Positions 10,285 to 19,509 of a stretch of 31,464 nt of DNA are shown piece after piece (within the stretch, counting starts at the first letter, position 1; the number at the start of each line of letters is the position of its first letter). The stretch lies in contig JAJJLU010000562.1 in NCBI GenBank assembly GCA_023807065.1, positions 1 through 31,464 of the forward strand. The letters run 5' to 3'. The stretch comes from Isotricha intestinalis. Its lineage: Eukaryota; Ciliophora; Litostomatea; Vestibuliferida; Isotrichidae. The translations under genes were made by a program, and so were the position numbers. Under the pieces are notes generated by a model, which was not told the DNA's origin, made no database searches, and was given only the letters and a program-made list of their open reading frames with translations.

Positions 10285-10947
10285 ATGATAAATTAATCTA
10301 AATATTTTAATGCTAATTAATGATATATATAATAAGATTTTTGCTATAACATTGAATAAATATATTTTGTGTTAAAAAATTACAATCATTTATTTTTAAA
10401 AATAAAGTTTATCCCTAATTTAATTAAATAAAAAATCATCAATAAATTTATAATTAATGTTTTTTTTATTATATATATCTGCTCTATTAACGCCAATTTT
10501 TTATCTATGATTGTTTATATAATTCTTTGAATAAGATTTTTAGATACTTTTTTCTAAAATAATTTATATTTTTCTTCTATTTCTTTGTTATTTTGATTAT
10601 TTGTTGAAAGTATATTAATCAAAGGAATAATATAATAATTTTATTCTTCCATAGGGTTTTTATTATTTTTTTTATCAATTAATGATCTTTTTTGTCCTTT
10701 TCTTTCATATTCTTTTTCTTTATCATAACTTGTTACTATAAGAACACTACTTATTGTATCTCATTTTTGTACATTTGTGTAAGTTTTTTTAGGTTATGTT
10801 TGAGAATGAAAAAATATTCCTATTTCAATTTAAGTGTTTACTTAAATGAAATAAACAAAGTTTGTTAAATTATTGTTTTAAAATCATTAACAAATAATAA
10901 GAAAAGAAAGGTTTTTTTAACTAACTAATTTTAAAATAATAAAATAT
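10285..10947. other. Gap between convergent genes, filled by a gene relic
   Basis: The 3' ends of the propeller gene (+) and the secreted-protein gene (-) face each other here. Most of the interval is the minus-strand relic listed at 10420-10866. The remaining flanks are AT-rich spacer with no feature I recognise. Confidence 0.6.
10420..10866 (-). pseudogene. Gene relic whose in-frame stops all fit Gln or Trp; unknown family
   Basis: A single minus-strand frame reads from about 10866 into GIFFHSQT, then TYTNVQK-stop-DTISS, SSVLIVTSYDKEKEYERKG, QKRSLIDKKNNKNPMEE, KYKLF-stop-KKVSKNL, and LIQRII-stop-TII. At an A6 run near 10500 the frame shifts by one base and continues as IGVNRADIYNKKN and KFIDDFLFN to a TAA at 10420-10422. 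Stretches of 35 codons are stop-free and the residue mix is protein-like, so this was a gene. The interrupting codons are five or so TAA, one TAG and one TGA; each lies where Gln (CAA/CAG) or Trp (TGG) would be natural. There is no upstream start that I can fix. The family is not recognised; it is mainly helical by composition. Confidence 0.55.
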
Positions 10948-12414
10948 TTAAAAATTAAAAAAATAAGATTTTTCTTTTTTAGCCAATTTCTTTGTTAAAC
11001 TAATAAAATTTTTATAATCCATTCCATTAAAAGTGTAAGCATATTTTTTATCGGTATGTTGAGTGGCAAAACCAAGATAAATCTTTTTATTATGAAAAGA
11101 AATACTCTCTAATTCTCCTCTCCCCTCCATATATAATTTTCCAACTAATCTTCCAAAATTTTTAGAAGGAACTCCATTTCTAAATTTAGCATTATAAATA
11201 TAAATCATATTAGAACCTCTTTTATAAAAACTATAAGCTTGATATTGACAGATACCTAATTCAGAAGTAATCATAAAAACATAACCATCATAATATTCTA
11301 AATCTTGAGAAGTATGAAAGAAATTAACATCAAATTGATAAACTTTTTTGAAAGTTTTACTATTAACAAAAAATATTTTTTGACCACAATACCCAACAAA
11401 ATAATCATTTTTATAGTCATATCCAATTGCTGTAAAAGTAGGAACTGAATTAGATATTTTTATTGTTCCATCATGTTTAAAAGTTTTTGCATCATATTGA
11501 TATATTTCTTTATATCCACTTGGTCCAACAACGTAAAATTTATTTGTTTTATTATTAAATGTCATTCCATTTCCATGACCTGTTTTTCCAAATTCTGTTT
11601 TATAATGTTTGTTAAAATCATTAGTATAATATGAATACAATATTCCATACTCTGGTTGATTATTATTACTTGCGTAAAATACAAGTTTATCATTAGTAAA
11701 GGTAAATCCTTGTAATTGTTTATATAGTAATTTTTTATTACCATATTTTTTATTTTCATATGGATATTTTACTACTTTAGATAATTGCTTTATTACAGTA
11801 CCTATATTTACTTCTTTGGAAATTGGATTTAATTTATTTTTTAAAATATTTATTACTGGTCTAATTCCTCTTTTTTCCTTTTTATTAATAATAGATTTAT
11901 GACCATTTCTATCTATTGTATATGCATTATTATTATCAAACTGTTTTTTTAACCAATAACCTTTTTCATTTATTTCTTTTCCATTATCAATATAAAATGA
12001 ATTCATATAATAATTGCCAATATTTTGTTTTGGTTTTGCAGTTTCTTTTAAAGTTATTGATTTATAACCCATTATTCCATCAATAAGTGCATTATCAAGA
12101 ATAGTTACTTCAACATCTTTCCAATTTGAAGTTGAAGATTTAAGAACTTGTTCATAATCTGAAAAAGTACTTAAAGCAATGTTATGATCTAGCATTACTC
12201 TTATTTTACTTTTATCGTTTTTATCTTCTTTTTCTAAATTAACAAATCTATAACATGTTGTTTTTTGATTAAAGGGAGTCCAATAATCAGTTTCATTACA
12301 TGTCTTCAGTGTTACTGGATCAAAGAAAAACATTTTATCTAATTTATATACTGGATATGATTGAATTGTAAATATAAGTAACAATGAGAATAGAATTGAA
12401 AATTCTTTCAACAT
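10948..12414 (-). CDS. Secreted protein: bacterial-type DUF6273-like domain plus C-terminal propeller
   Basis: A 488-residue protein with a clear signal peptide (residues 1 to about 19). Residues about 40-192 follow a pattern I know from bacterial, mainly Firmicutes-type, surface proteins with the DUF6273 fold: CYRFVN, IRVMLDHNIA, a W-centred segment (SNWKDVEV), GYWLKKQ, NAYTIDRNG, and the closing GIRPVINI. From about 230 to 488 is a propeller-like repeat region with LQGFTFTNDKLVFYAS and GHGNGMTFNNKTNKFYVVG, again a pattern common in bacterial secreted proteins. There are no introns. Stop is TAA. Function unknown; the architecture suggests extracellular binding. Transfer from a gut or sediment bacterium is plausible, but the codon use is as AT-rich as its neighbours, so any transfer has been ameliorated or came from an AT-rich donor. 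Domain names are from memory of motifs, not a search. Confidence 0.75.
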   Translation of the reverse strand: MLKEFSILFSLLLIFTIQSYPVYKLDKMFFFDPVTLKTCNETDYWTPFNQKTTCYRFVNLEKEDKNDKSKIRVMLDHNIALSTFSDYEQVLKSSTSNWKDVEVTILDNALIDGIMGYKSITLKETAKPKQNIGNYYMNSFYIDNGKEINEKGYWLKKQFDNNNAYTIDRNGHKSIINKKEKRGIRPVINILKNKLNPISKEVNIGTVIKQLSKVVKYPYENKKYGNKKLLYKQLQGFTFTNDKLVFYASNNNQPEYGILYSYYTNDFNKHYKTEFGKTGHGNGMTFNNKTNKFYVVGPSGYKEIYQYDAKTFKHDGTIKISNSVPTFTAIGYDYKNDYFVGYCGQKIFFVNSKTFKKVYQFDVNFFHTSQDLEYYDGYVFMITSELGICQYQAYSFYKRGSNMIYIYNAKFRNGVPSKNFGRLVGKLYMEGRGELESISFHNKKIYLGFATQHTDKKYAYTFNGMDYKNFISLTKKLAKKEKSYFFNF

Positions 12415-13039
12415 TAAATAATTTTAATTTTTGATTTCCAATAAATATTAATTATAATATAATAATCAATAATATAAAATCTTAAATCATATTAACTTAG
12501 TGTAAAATAATTAAGTTTATCTGAATTAAGAGAATCTATATTATACTATATTTATCAATTCTCTTTTATAAACCAACAAAAAATAAATGATATTTTATAA
12601 ATTCCAATTGTAACGGAAATTTTAAATTATTAAATTTGTTTCTCGAGGATATACAATAAAAAATATTTTTATAAATTGAAAGAATCCAATTATGAGTTTT
12701 TTTTTATTTTATTGTTTATATTTTTTTTTTGCGAAAATATAAAATAATTGTTATTAATTAATTATGAACAACAAAGAAGTTATATGTATATAGTGGACAA
12801 AATATTTTGAATTTTTTAACAAAAAACATATAATTCTCTTCATATTTAATTTTCTGTTCCTTGATTAATGAAAGTAAATATATTTCTTTATTATATTTTA
12901 ATTATTAAAAAGAAAGACTTTTAATGATTATGGAAAATTTATTTGTTAATTCCAAAGAATTAATTTTATATTTATACTGATAAAAATTTGATTTGTTCAA
13001 GATTTAGAGATTTTAAAAGGAAAAACTAATATATTTTAA

Positions 13040-13470
13040 CAATTTAAAATAATGAAGAAGAAAATTTAATATACAACAATCTATAAAGGAATGTTGATAA
13101 TTATTTTATAAATGTAGAATATACAATTACCATAAATTCGGATTGAATAACAAAATAAAAATTAAAATAAAAATTTATGAGAACAAAATTATCTTTATAA
13201 ATGAATTCAGATAAGTAACCAAAAATAGATTCAAAAATTAAATTATATTTTAAATAATTAGAATTATTCAAAAAAGAACAAAACTCAAAAACAAAATAAT
13301 TAAATCTGAAGAAAACAATGAAAAAATGAAAAAACAAATAAAAAAAACTATTTAAAACTTGAATAAAAGAAATTTCTCAAATCCAAGAAATTAAAAATGA
13401 AATATTCAAAAACTTAAAAATAAATTCAAAAACGAAGAAACAAATTTTGAAGTATTCTTAAATAAGATAG
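13040..13470 (+). pseudogene. Probable decayed Lys/Asn-rich coiled-coil gene
   Basis: The plus strand is strongly A-rich here, unlike the balanced A/T of true spacers, which suggests an old coding strand. One frame reads NNEEENLIYNNL, DNYFINVEYTITINSD, KIDSKIKLYFK and KEISQIQEIKNEIFKNLK with TAA and TGA stops between; another frame near the end reads KNEETNFEVFLNKID, so at least one frameshift is present. The number of TAA codons is close to what such A-rich sequence would give by chance. The call therefore rests on strand asymmetry and short coherent peptides only. Confidence 0.3.
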
Positions 13471-13597
13471 ATTAGAAGAATTGATTTGCTTTAAAAATAG
13501 ATATTCACAGAAATATTTCTAAATATTTCTTTCATATAGGAATAAATATTTATAAATTTTTGATTAAAAAATGAATTCAAAAATTTCAAAATTATTT

Positions 13598-13623
13598 ATT
13601 GGGGATTGGGCCCAATCCCCAAT
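13598..13623. repeat. 26-bp perfect palindrome of telomere-type repeats, head to head
   Basis: The left arm (13598-13610) is ATTGGGGATTGGG and the right arm (13611-13623) is its exact reverse complement CCCAATCCCCAAT. Each arm is nearly two copies of the same 7-bp unit found at 1-33. The G-rich strand runs into the centre from the left and the C-rich strand leaves it to the right, exactly the order two chromosome ends would have if joined end to end. No other such sequence was noticed in the window. The first gene to the right starts only about 124 bp away. Confidence 0.85.
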
Positions 13624-13746
13624 TTCTTTTTCATAAAATAATAATTGCTAATTTTCAAAAATATTTTAACTATTATTACAAAATTGTTTAATTATTTCTG
13701 GAAAAATATGAATATATAATAATAATGAATAATAAAATATTGAAAA

Positions 13747-14947
13747 ATGAAATCACTCAATTATTTCTTCTTTTCCATAAATATTTTATTAATAAATTCA
13801 TTAGTTGATTCAGAAGGATGGAGTCAACCAAAAAATTTAAGTCAAATAAGAATACTTTATAACTCAGGTGAAAGAGGAAACGAAAAACCTATAATTACCT
13901 ATAAAAATGTTTATTTTATATGGAAATATTATACAAATGTCTATAATCTTAATAAACAAAAAGAAACAACTTTACCTCCAAAACTTTATAGAAAGCCTTT
14001 ATTGTACACAAATACAGTTTTTAGTTTTTATACTTTATTTTTAACGAAAGATTGTAAAATATATTTATTTGAAGAAGCTGGAGAAAAAACCTTTTATAAT
14101 TTAAATTATTTAGGGGAAATAAAATTTAATAATTTAGGATTGTGTTATGATAGTTTAAGAATATATTATGATCATACAAATAGATATGCAGCTGTTTATA
14201 ATTTTCAAAAAAGCAATAATATAAATATATTAAATTTTGAAAAGGCAAAAAATGGAGATAATAGTTTAGTTATTACAAAAGATAATGAGGTTTAGTATAT
14301 CAATCTTTAATATATTCTAATTATGGAGGTGATAAAAGCTTATTAATAGTAAGTAATAACAAAGGTATTAAATTTTATAATTTGAATGGATATGCTAAAT
14401 TTTTATTGTCTAATGATATCAGAAAATTAGTTAAATCTAGTGAATTAGGTTATAATGGCTTTATTGATTTTATCCATGGCGATAAAGTAATTTGGGCTCT
14501 TTCTAATTTTTTTAGATTTTTTGTATTAGTAAATCTTAATGAAATTATTCATAAGAATTATTTTTTGCCTGATTTTAATATACTGAATGTTTATTAGGAT
14601 TAAAAGATGGCAAGGTTTTGATTGGTTCAAACCAAGGATATATTTATTTAATTGAATATAAATTTGGAGATTTAAATATTATTGATTCTAGAAAATTGTG
14701 CGATTCTTTGATTAATAATTTATCTTACTCTAATAATTATGAAGAAGGAACAATATATTGTTATAACTTTGCAGCGAATTGTCAAAAAATAATAGTGTTT
14801 CAAATTGGAATTTCTTGTGATGAATCTAGTTTTGAATTCATTATTTTTTTTCTTTTCTTGATTATTTTGATAATATATTTATTCAAAAAAAAAGTAAAAA
14901 TTAATGGATTCAATTTTAAAAGGATTTTCAATATTCATAATTCATAA
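13747..14947 (+). CDS. Type I membrane protein with propeller ectodomain, broken by two frameshifts
   Basis: Three plus-strand frames join into one protein: 13747 to about 14290, then to about 14589, then to the TAA at 14945-14947. It has a signal peptide (MKSLNYFFFSINILLINS), a beta-rich ectodomain with propeller-like strands (SLLIVSNNKGIKFYNL, then DGKVLIGSNQGYIYLIE), a C-terminal membrane helix (FEFIIFFLFLIILIIYLF, about 14828-14881) and a short basic tail. Both breaks are at the word GTTTA (14290 and 14589). In each case one additional T restores a smooth strand: DNEV-LVYQSL and NILNV-LLGLKDGK. The alternative is two 26-nt GT-AG introns (14264-14289 and 14589-14614), which also restore the frame; I favour frameshifts because the excised pieces read as good propeller sequence. 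The gene may be a young pseudogene or mis-assembled. Ligand unknown. Confidence 0.7.
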
Positions 14948-15737
14948 ATTTTGATAAAAATGTTTCTAATAATTATTATTTTTAATTATTAAATATAACA
15001 AACTAATTGATAGTTATTAAATATTTGATTAAATAGTTTAGACTTATATCTATAAAATATTTGTATAATAATTGTTAGAAATAATTATTATATCAGATGA
15101 TATTCTTAAATTTATGGATGTCTTTTGAATTTAATTGTTATTAAAAAAATATTTCATATTCAGTGATCGAAGTATTTTTCTTAAATTATTTACAAATATT
15201 GTATTGTGAAATTCATTTTGTTTTAGAAAAAATATTCAAAATTAAATAAAGATTAATAAATTAGTTTTTTTAGATTTCTTTATTCAATATCAATATCTTT
15301 AACAAAAGGATATCTTGCATATGATTTTGTTCTCTTTCATTTGATAAGTTTATTTATAAATATTTTAAAAAAATAATATTCTTAATAAAAAATTATATTG
15401 ATACTAAAATTAATCAGAAATTGATTTTTATTCATTTATTTGAAATATCTTATTTCATTTTTTAATTTGAAATCAAAGTTTCATTATGGAACTTTTTTCA
15501 AAATAATATAAAAGTGAAAAAATATTTAATTAATTTATCTTATTTGATTATTTAAATAAATATAAATATGAAAATAGAATTAAAAGGATAATTTCCTAAT
15601 ATATATTTATTTTAATCTTAATAAAATTTATTAAATAAAATTATATAAATTTTGCATTCTTATATTATATTAATTTTTTACTGAGATAATAAATAATATG
15701 GAATGATTTTATATTTTTAATTATATTTTTAAATTAA
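14948..15737. other. Intergenic gap, nothing recognised
   Basis: AT-rich spacer between two plus-strand genes, presumably with the terminator of the first and the promoter of the second. All frames are stop-rich. I see no RNA gene, repeat or convincing relic. Confidence 0.55.
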
Positions 15738-18302
15738 ATGGAAAAAGAGGATGAAGAATATAATGACTTTAATAATTTTGAAGATTCAATGGATACAAAT
15801 TCTCCAATCCACAATTCTATAATAATTAAAATTAATAATGAAATAGAAAAAAATATAAATAACAAAGAAGATAAAAATAATAATCCCAATTGGCTTGATG
15901 AAGATAAAATAACAGTGTCAGAAATAAAAAGTAATGATGTATCAAAACTTTTAAATGAGGATGATAATGAAAAAAAAGAAGAAGAAATAATTGAAGAAAA
16001 AAAAAAAAATTTAATTGATAATATAAGTCAAACTGAAAATAATAATATTAATAAAGAAAATGATAAATATAAAAATAATACAATTCAAGAAATTTCAAAT
16101 GAAAAAACAGAGACTGAAAATATTGAATTACAATTAGATGAGAAAAGTAATAAAATGAATCTAAATAAATATGAAATAAAAAATGAAAATGATGAACAAA
16201 ATAAAAATAATGGATTTAATGAATTTAATTTAGAAAACAATAATAATCAAAATAATTTTGAAATAAACACAGAAAACAAAAATCCAGAAAATAAATCAAA
16301 AAAAAATTCAGAAATTAAAAAAGAAAAGGAAATAAATTTAACATTAAATAATATTGGGGGCAATAAAAATGAAAATGAAATTAATTCTGACAAAAATATA
16401 GAAAATAAGGAGATGAATGAAAATAATAATAAAATAAAAACTTTAGAAAGTGAACAAAAAGATAATTCTAAAATATTTGATGAAAAAAGTATCGAAATGA
16501 AAAAAGAAAGTAAAGAAAAAAACTATGAAGATAAAGAAAATAAAAATATAAACAACAATCAAAATTCTTTTCTTAATATTATAAAAGAAGAAAAAGAAAT
16601 AAAAGAAAATAAAGTAATACCAAAAAAAACAATAACAGATTCATCTGAAGTAGATTATATATATTATAATGACTTTGAAACTAATTCAAAATTAGAAGAA
16701 AATAATATAAAAAAAGAAAAAGAAGAAGAAAAAAATATTAATAAACAAGAAATTGATTCATCAAAAATAGAAAGTATAATAAGCAGAATATTAGGTGATA
16801 ATAATACAAAAAAAGAAGAAAATAATATTGAAGAAAAATCTCTTAAAATTTTATCAAATATCACAAATAATAATTCTAACAGTAATATAATTTTAAGTAA
16901 AGATGCAGAAGAACTAGTAAAAAATTTAACAGTTAAAAGAAATTCAACACAAAAAACTTTTAAAATCATTAATTTAAATAAAGAGTTTGTAAATCCAAAA
17001 AATATAATGAATTTTGAGAATATAGAAAATTCAAATGTTAATTCAATTAAATCAAAAAAAACATTTTCTTATTCTTCAGAAAAACCAATATTAGATGTTT
17101 TTGGTTTAAGTCAAGATCTACATCAAATAATAAATATAAAAAAAAATATTTTGTCACCAAAAAATATAATAGAAAATAATAAAGAACTTTTAAATATATT
17201 ATGTAAAATAATAAAATTTCTTCCAGAGGAATCTGAACAGGAAAAATCAGATAAAAAACTTTTGTTTGAATTTCATAAAAAAATCTCATATTTATATTCA
17301 AATTCAATAGACTCAAAATTTTTATCATTACAAAAATTATTATCAATAAATTCAAATATTGATTATTATGAAGAATTAAATAATAAATATAAAATAAACT
17401 TAATAAAAGCAGATAATTTGCCTCCTTTACTTTTAAAACAAAACCCATCTTCTCCTATTAATAATAATTCCGATAATAATATTATTAAAAGTGATTTTGA
17501 AAGAATTTCAAAAAAATTTAATAATTTACATTCACATAATGTTAAAAATAAAGAATTAATTGAAAATAATGAGATAAAAATTAAAAATTTAGAAAATATT
17601 ATTAATTCAAGACCTATTTCAAAAAAAAATAGTAGGAAAGAATTAGAAGAAAAATATAATATTCAAAAAAATGAATTAGAATTAAATAAAAAAATTTTTC
17701 AAAAAGAAATTGAAATGAATCAAAAGAAAAAGGAAAGATTATTAAAAGAAAAAATGAAATTAGAAAATGATATAAAATTAATTGAAAATCAAATTGAAGA
17801 AGATAAATTAATATCAAAAACAATTCCATTTACAAAAGATAATGTTTTAAAGCAATTAGAAAAAGAAGCTTCTGAAAATTATTTAATTCACCAAAGTTTA
17901 CCAATGATAAAAATGAAAAAAATGATTCCAAAACCTTCTTTTCATTTTAATAGTTATTTCAATGATAATAAATTAATAGACTCTAAATTATCGAAAAAAG
18001 CAGATAATGTGGAAATTGATAGTAAAAGAAATATTCCAGAAGAAATTGTTATTGAAAGTAAAAGTAAAAGTTTAAGTAAATCTAATTCAAAAAGTATAAG
18101 TAAAAAAAATTATGAAGATAATTATGATTATAATTCTAAAAATATTAGTAAGAATAATTCACAAAGTTTAAGTAAGAATAGCATCAAACTTCTTAATAAA
18201 AAAAATTCACGAAATATAAATAAAATATTGTCAGAAAGTAAATATAGTGGATATAGTGATTTTGAAAATTTAGAAGAAATAAATTTAAATCAATGTGATT
18301 AA
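15738..18302 (+). CDS. Large disordered Asn/Lys/Glu-rich protein with coiled coil
   Basis: An 854-residue protein starting at the first ATG of the frame. Residues 1 to about 445 are low complexity (Asn, Lys, Glu) and probably disordered. About 450-575 is the least biased part (ILDVFGLSQDLHQIINI, then LLFEFHKKISYLYSN) and may fold. About 590-690 is a strong coiled coil (NELELNKKIFQKEIEMNQKK). The tail (about 770-840) is a Ser/Lys repeat region (KSKSLSKSNSKSISKK), possibly phosphorylated. There is no signal peptide or membrane helix. This kind of build is common in cytoskeletal or centrosomal proteins of AT-rich protists, but no specific family is recognised. The Asn/Lys richness follows from the AT bias of the genome. 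Stop is TAA. The minus-strand frames that overlap it are mirror images without merit. Confidence 0.85.
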   Translation: MEKEDEEYNDFNNFEDSMDTNSPIHNSIIIKINNEIEKNINNKEDKNNNPNWLDEDKITVSEIKSNDVSKLLNEDDNEKKEEEIIEEKKKNLIDNISQTENNNINKENDKYKNNTIQEISNEKTETENIELQLDEKSNKMNLNKYEIKNENDEQNKNNGFNEFNLENNNNQNNFEINTENKNPENKSKKNSEIKKEKEINLTLNNIGGNKNENEINSDKNIENKEMNENNNKIKTLESEQKDNSKIFDEKSIEMKKESKEKNYEDKENKNINNNQNSFLNIIKEEKEIKENKVIPKKTITDSSEVDYIYYNDFETNSKLEENNIKKEKEEEKNINKQEIDSSKIESIISRILGDNNTKKEENNIEEKSLKILSNITNNNSNSNIILSKDAEELVKNLTVKRNSTQKTFKIINLNKEFVNPKNIMNFENIENSNVNSIKSKKTFSYSSEKPILDVFGLSQDLHQIINIKKNILSPKNIIENNKELLNILCKIIKFLPEESEQEKSDKKLLFEFHKKISYLYSNSIDSKFLSLQKLLSINSNIDYYEELNNKYKINLIKADNLPPLLLKQNPSSPINNNSDNNIIKSDFERISKKFNNLHSHNVKNKELIENNEIKIKNLENIINSRPISKKNSRKELEEKYNIQKNELELNKKIFQKEIEMNQKKKERLLKEKMKLENDIKLIENQIEEDKLISKTIPFTKDNVLKQLEKEASENYLIHQSLPMIKMKKMIPKPSFHFNSYFNDNKLIDSKLSKKADNVEIDSKRNIPEEIVIESKSKSLSKSNSKSISKKNYEDNYDYNSKNISKNNSQSLSKNSIKLLNKKNSRNINKILSESKYSGYSDFENLEEINLNQCD

Positions 18303-18338
18303 AATCTTTTATATTTTTTAATTATATATTGAAATAAT

Positions 18339-18382
18339 AATTTTATTTATTTATAAATATAATTTTATTTATTTATAAATAT
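18339..18382. repeat. Perfect 22-bp tandem duplication
   Basis: Two identical, adjacent 22-bp copies (18339-18360 and 18361-18382), each beginning AATTTTATTTATT and ending ATAAATAT, lie 36 bp after the stop of the disordered-protein gene. They are AT-only. The repeat may sit in the 3' untranslated region. A slippage product is the simplest origin. Confidence 0.8.
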
Positions 18383-19088
18383 ATTATTATTTAAAAATTT
18401 TTAAATAATTTTTCTTTGATAAAATCAAATAATTGAATATGGAAATAAGCATAATATTGAAAATGAACGTCGAAAAAACAAGAATTCTATATAAATAATA
18501 AATAATATAAAAATAAATATCACCTTATTAATAAAACGTTCTTTCATCTAGTAAATCTTTTATACTCATGTTTTATTTTAAAATTAGAATCAAGTAAAGA
18601 CTTTGAAAGGACTGAAGAAAATTTTTTACTAGAAAAATAATAATTTAATGTTTATTCATTTACACTTTAATTTGCAATATTTTTAACAATGTTTATTGAA
18701 AGAATAAGGAGCTTTTGCTTTTTGAGATAAATTATCTTTTATAGAATGAATTAATTGATATAATTAATGTTTTTTAATTCTTTTTTCAAAAAAATTAATT
18801 GTAAATTGAAAGAATTTAAAATAATTTCTAATAATACAAATTCAGTAATATTACTAATTTTCATAAAATAATCTAAATTAAATTCATTTATAGATTAATT
18901 GTAATAAAAAAAATTATTTTTTAGGGAAAAAAAATACTTACTAAAAATTCTATTTTACATAAAAACTTTTTTCTAAAAAAATATATCTATTATACCATAA
19001 GAGGGTATATTGTTGAAAAAAAGATATTTAGGATTTAATTTTATTGCATTTTTTGGGAATATCAATTTTAAGAATAAGGAATTATTAA

Positions 19089-19285
19089 ATGACAAATACA
19101 AATAATATTTTTTATGTTATTAATAAAGTTGGAAATAAAAATGAATATAACAAAGAAGAGAAAAGCACCTCAGTGACTATTTTTCTTTGTAAACAAGATT
19201 TAAAATATAAATTACGATGAAATTAAATGATTATATCCTTTTAATGGTGTGGCATGTTTAAAATTGTAATTTTTTAATGTTTCTT
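19089..19285 (+). pseudogene. Short gene relic, unknown family
   Basis: From the ATG at 19089 a frame of about 42 codons reads MTNTNNIFYVINKVGNKNEY, then EEKSTSVTIFLCKQDLKY. One base later another frame continues as NYDEIK-TGA-LYPFNGVACLKL. Gly, Ala, Cys and Pro content is well above random for this DNA. The TGA lies where Trp would be natural. A start, a frameshift and a stop within 200 bp indicate a decayed gene, not a small real one, although the first 42 codons alone could be a short protein. Family not recognised. Confidence 0.35.
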
Positions 19286-19509
19286 GAATTCTTAAATAAA
19301 AGAAGGATTAATTCTATTATTTCTATATTCAATGGAAATAATATATAAAAAATTTATATATTTAGGATAATTTACAAAAATAATATTCTATATTTCCATA
19401 TTATTATTCCATTTAAAATGAATAAAAAAGGGTGATATGTTTTTTCCTTAAATTTATTTTTTCTAAATAAAAAAAAGAAATTATATATATTTATAAACAA
19501 TAAAAATAC

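Larger units (their letters stand above)
12415..13746. other. Gap around the telomere-type palindrome
   Basis: Divergent promoter region between the secreted-protein gene (-) and the propeller gene (+). It contains an A-rich decayed coding stretch (13040-13470) and the GC-rich palindrome at 13598-13623, both listed separately. The rest is AT-rich with no recognisable feature. Confidence 0.5.
18303..19509. other. 1.2-kb gap between convergent genes
   Basis: Lies between the 3' ends of the disordered-protein gene (+) and the receptor gene (-). It contains a 22-bp tandem duplication (18339-18382), a coding-like patch near 18580-18640 (+, KDFERTEENFLLEK) and a clearer relic at 19089-19285. The remainder shows nothing I can name. 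Confidence 0.5.

Noticed and set aside
13101..13337. A 78-codon minus-strand open frame rich in Phe and Tyr
   Set aside because: It is the mirror image of an A-rich plus-strand stretch; the residue mix (Phe, Tyr, Ile) is what the complement of Lys/Asn codons gives, with no signal or motif.
13598..13623. A rho-type or hairpin terminator
   Set aside because: The palindrome is not followed by a gene end; it lies between divergent genes in a eukaryotic sequence, and its arms match the terminal repeat unit exactly.
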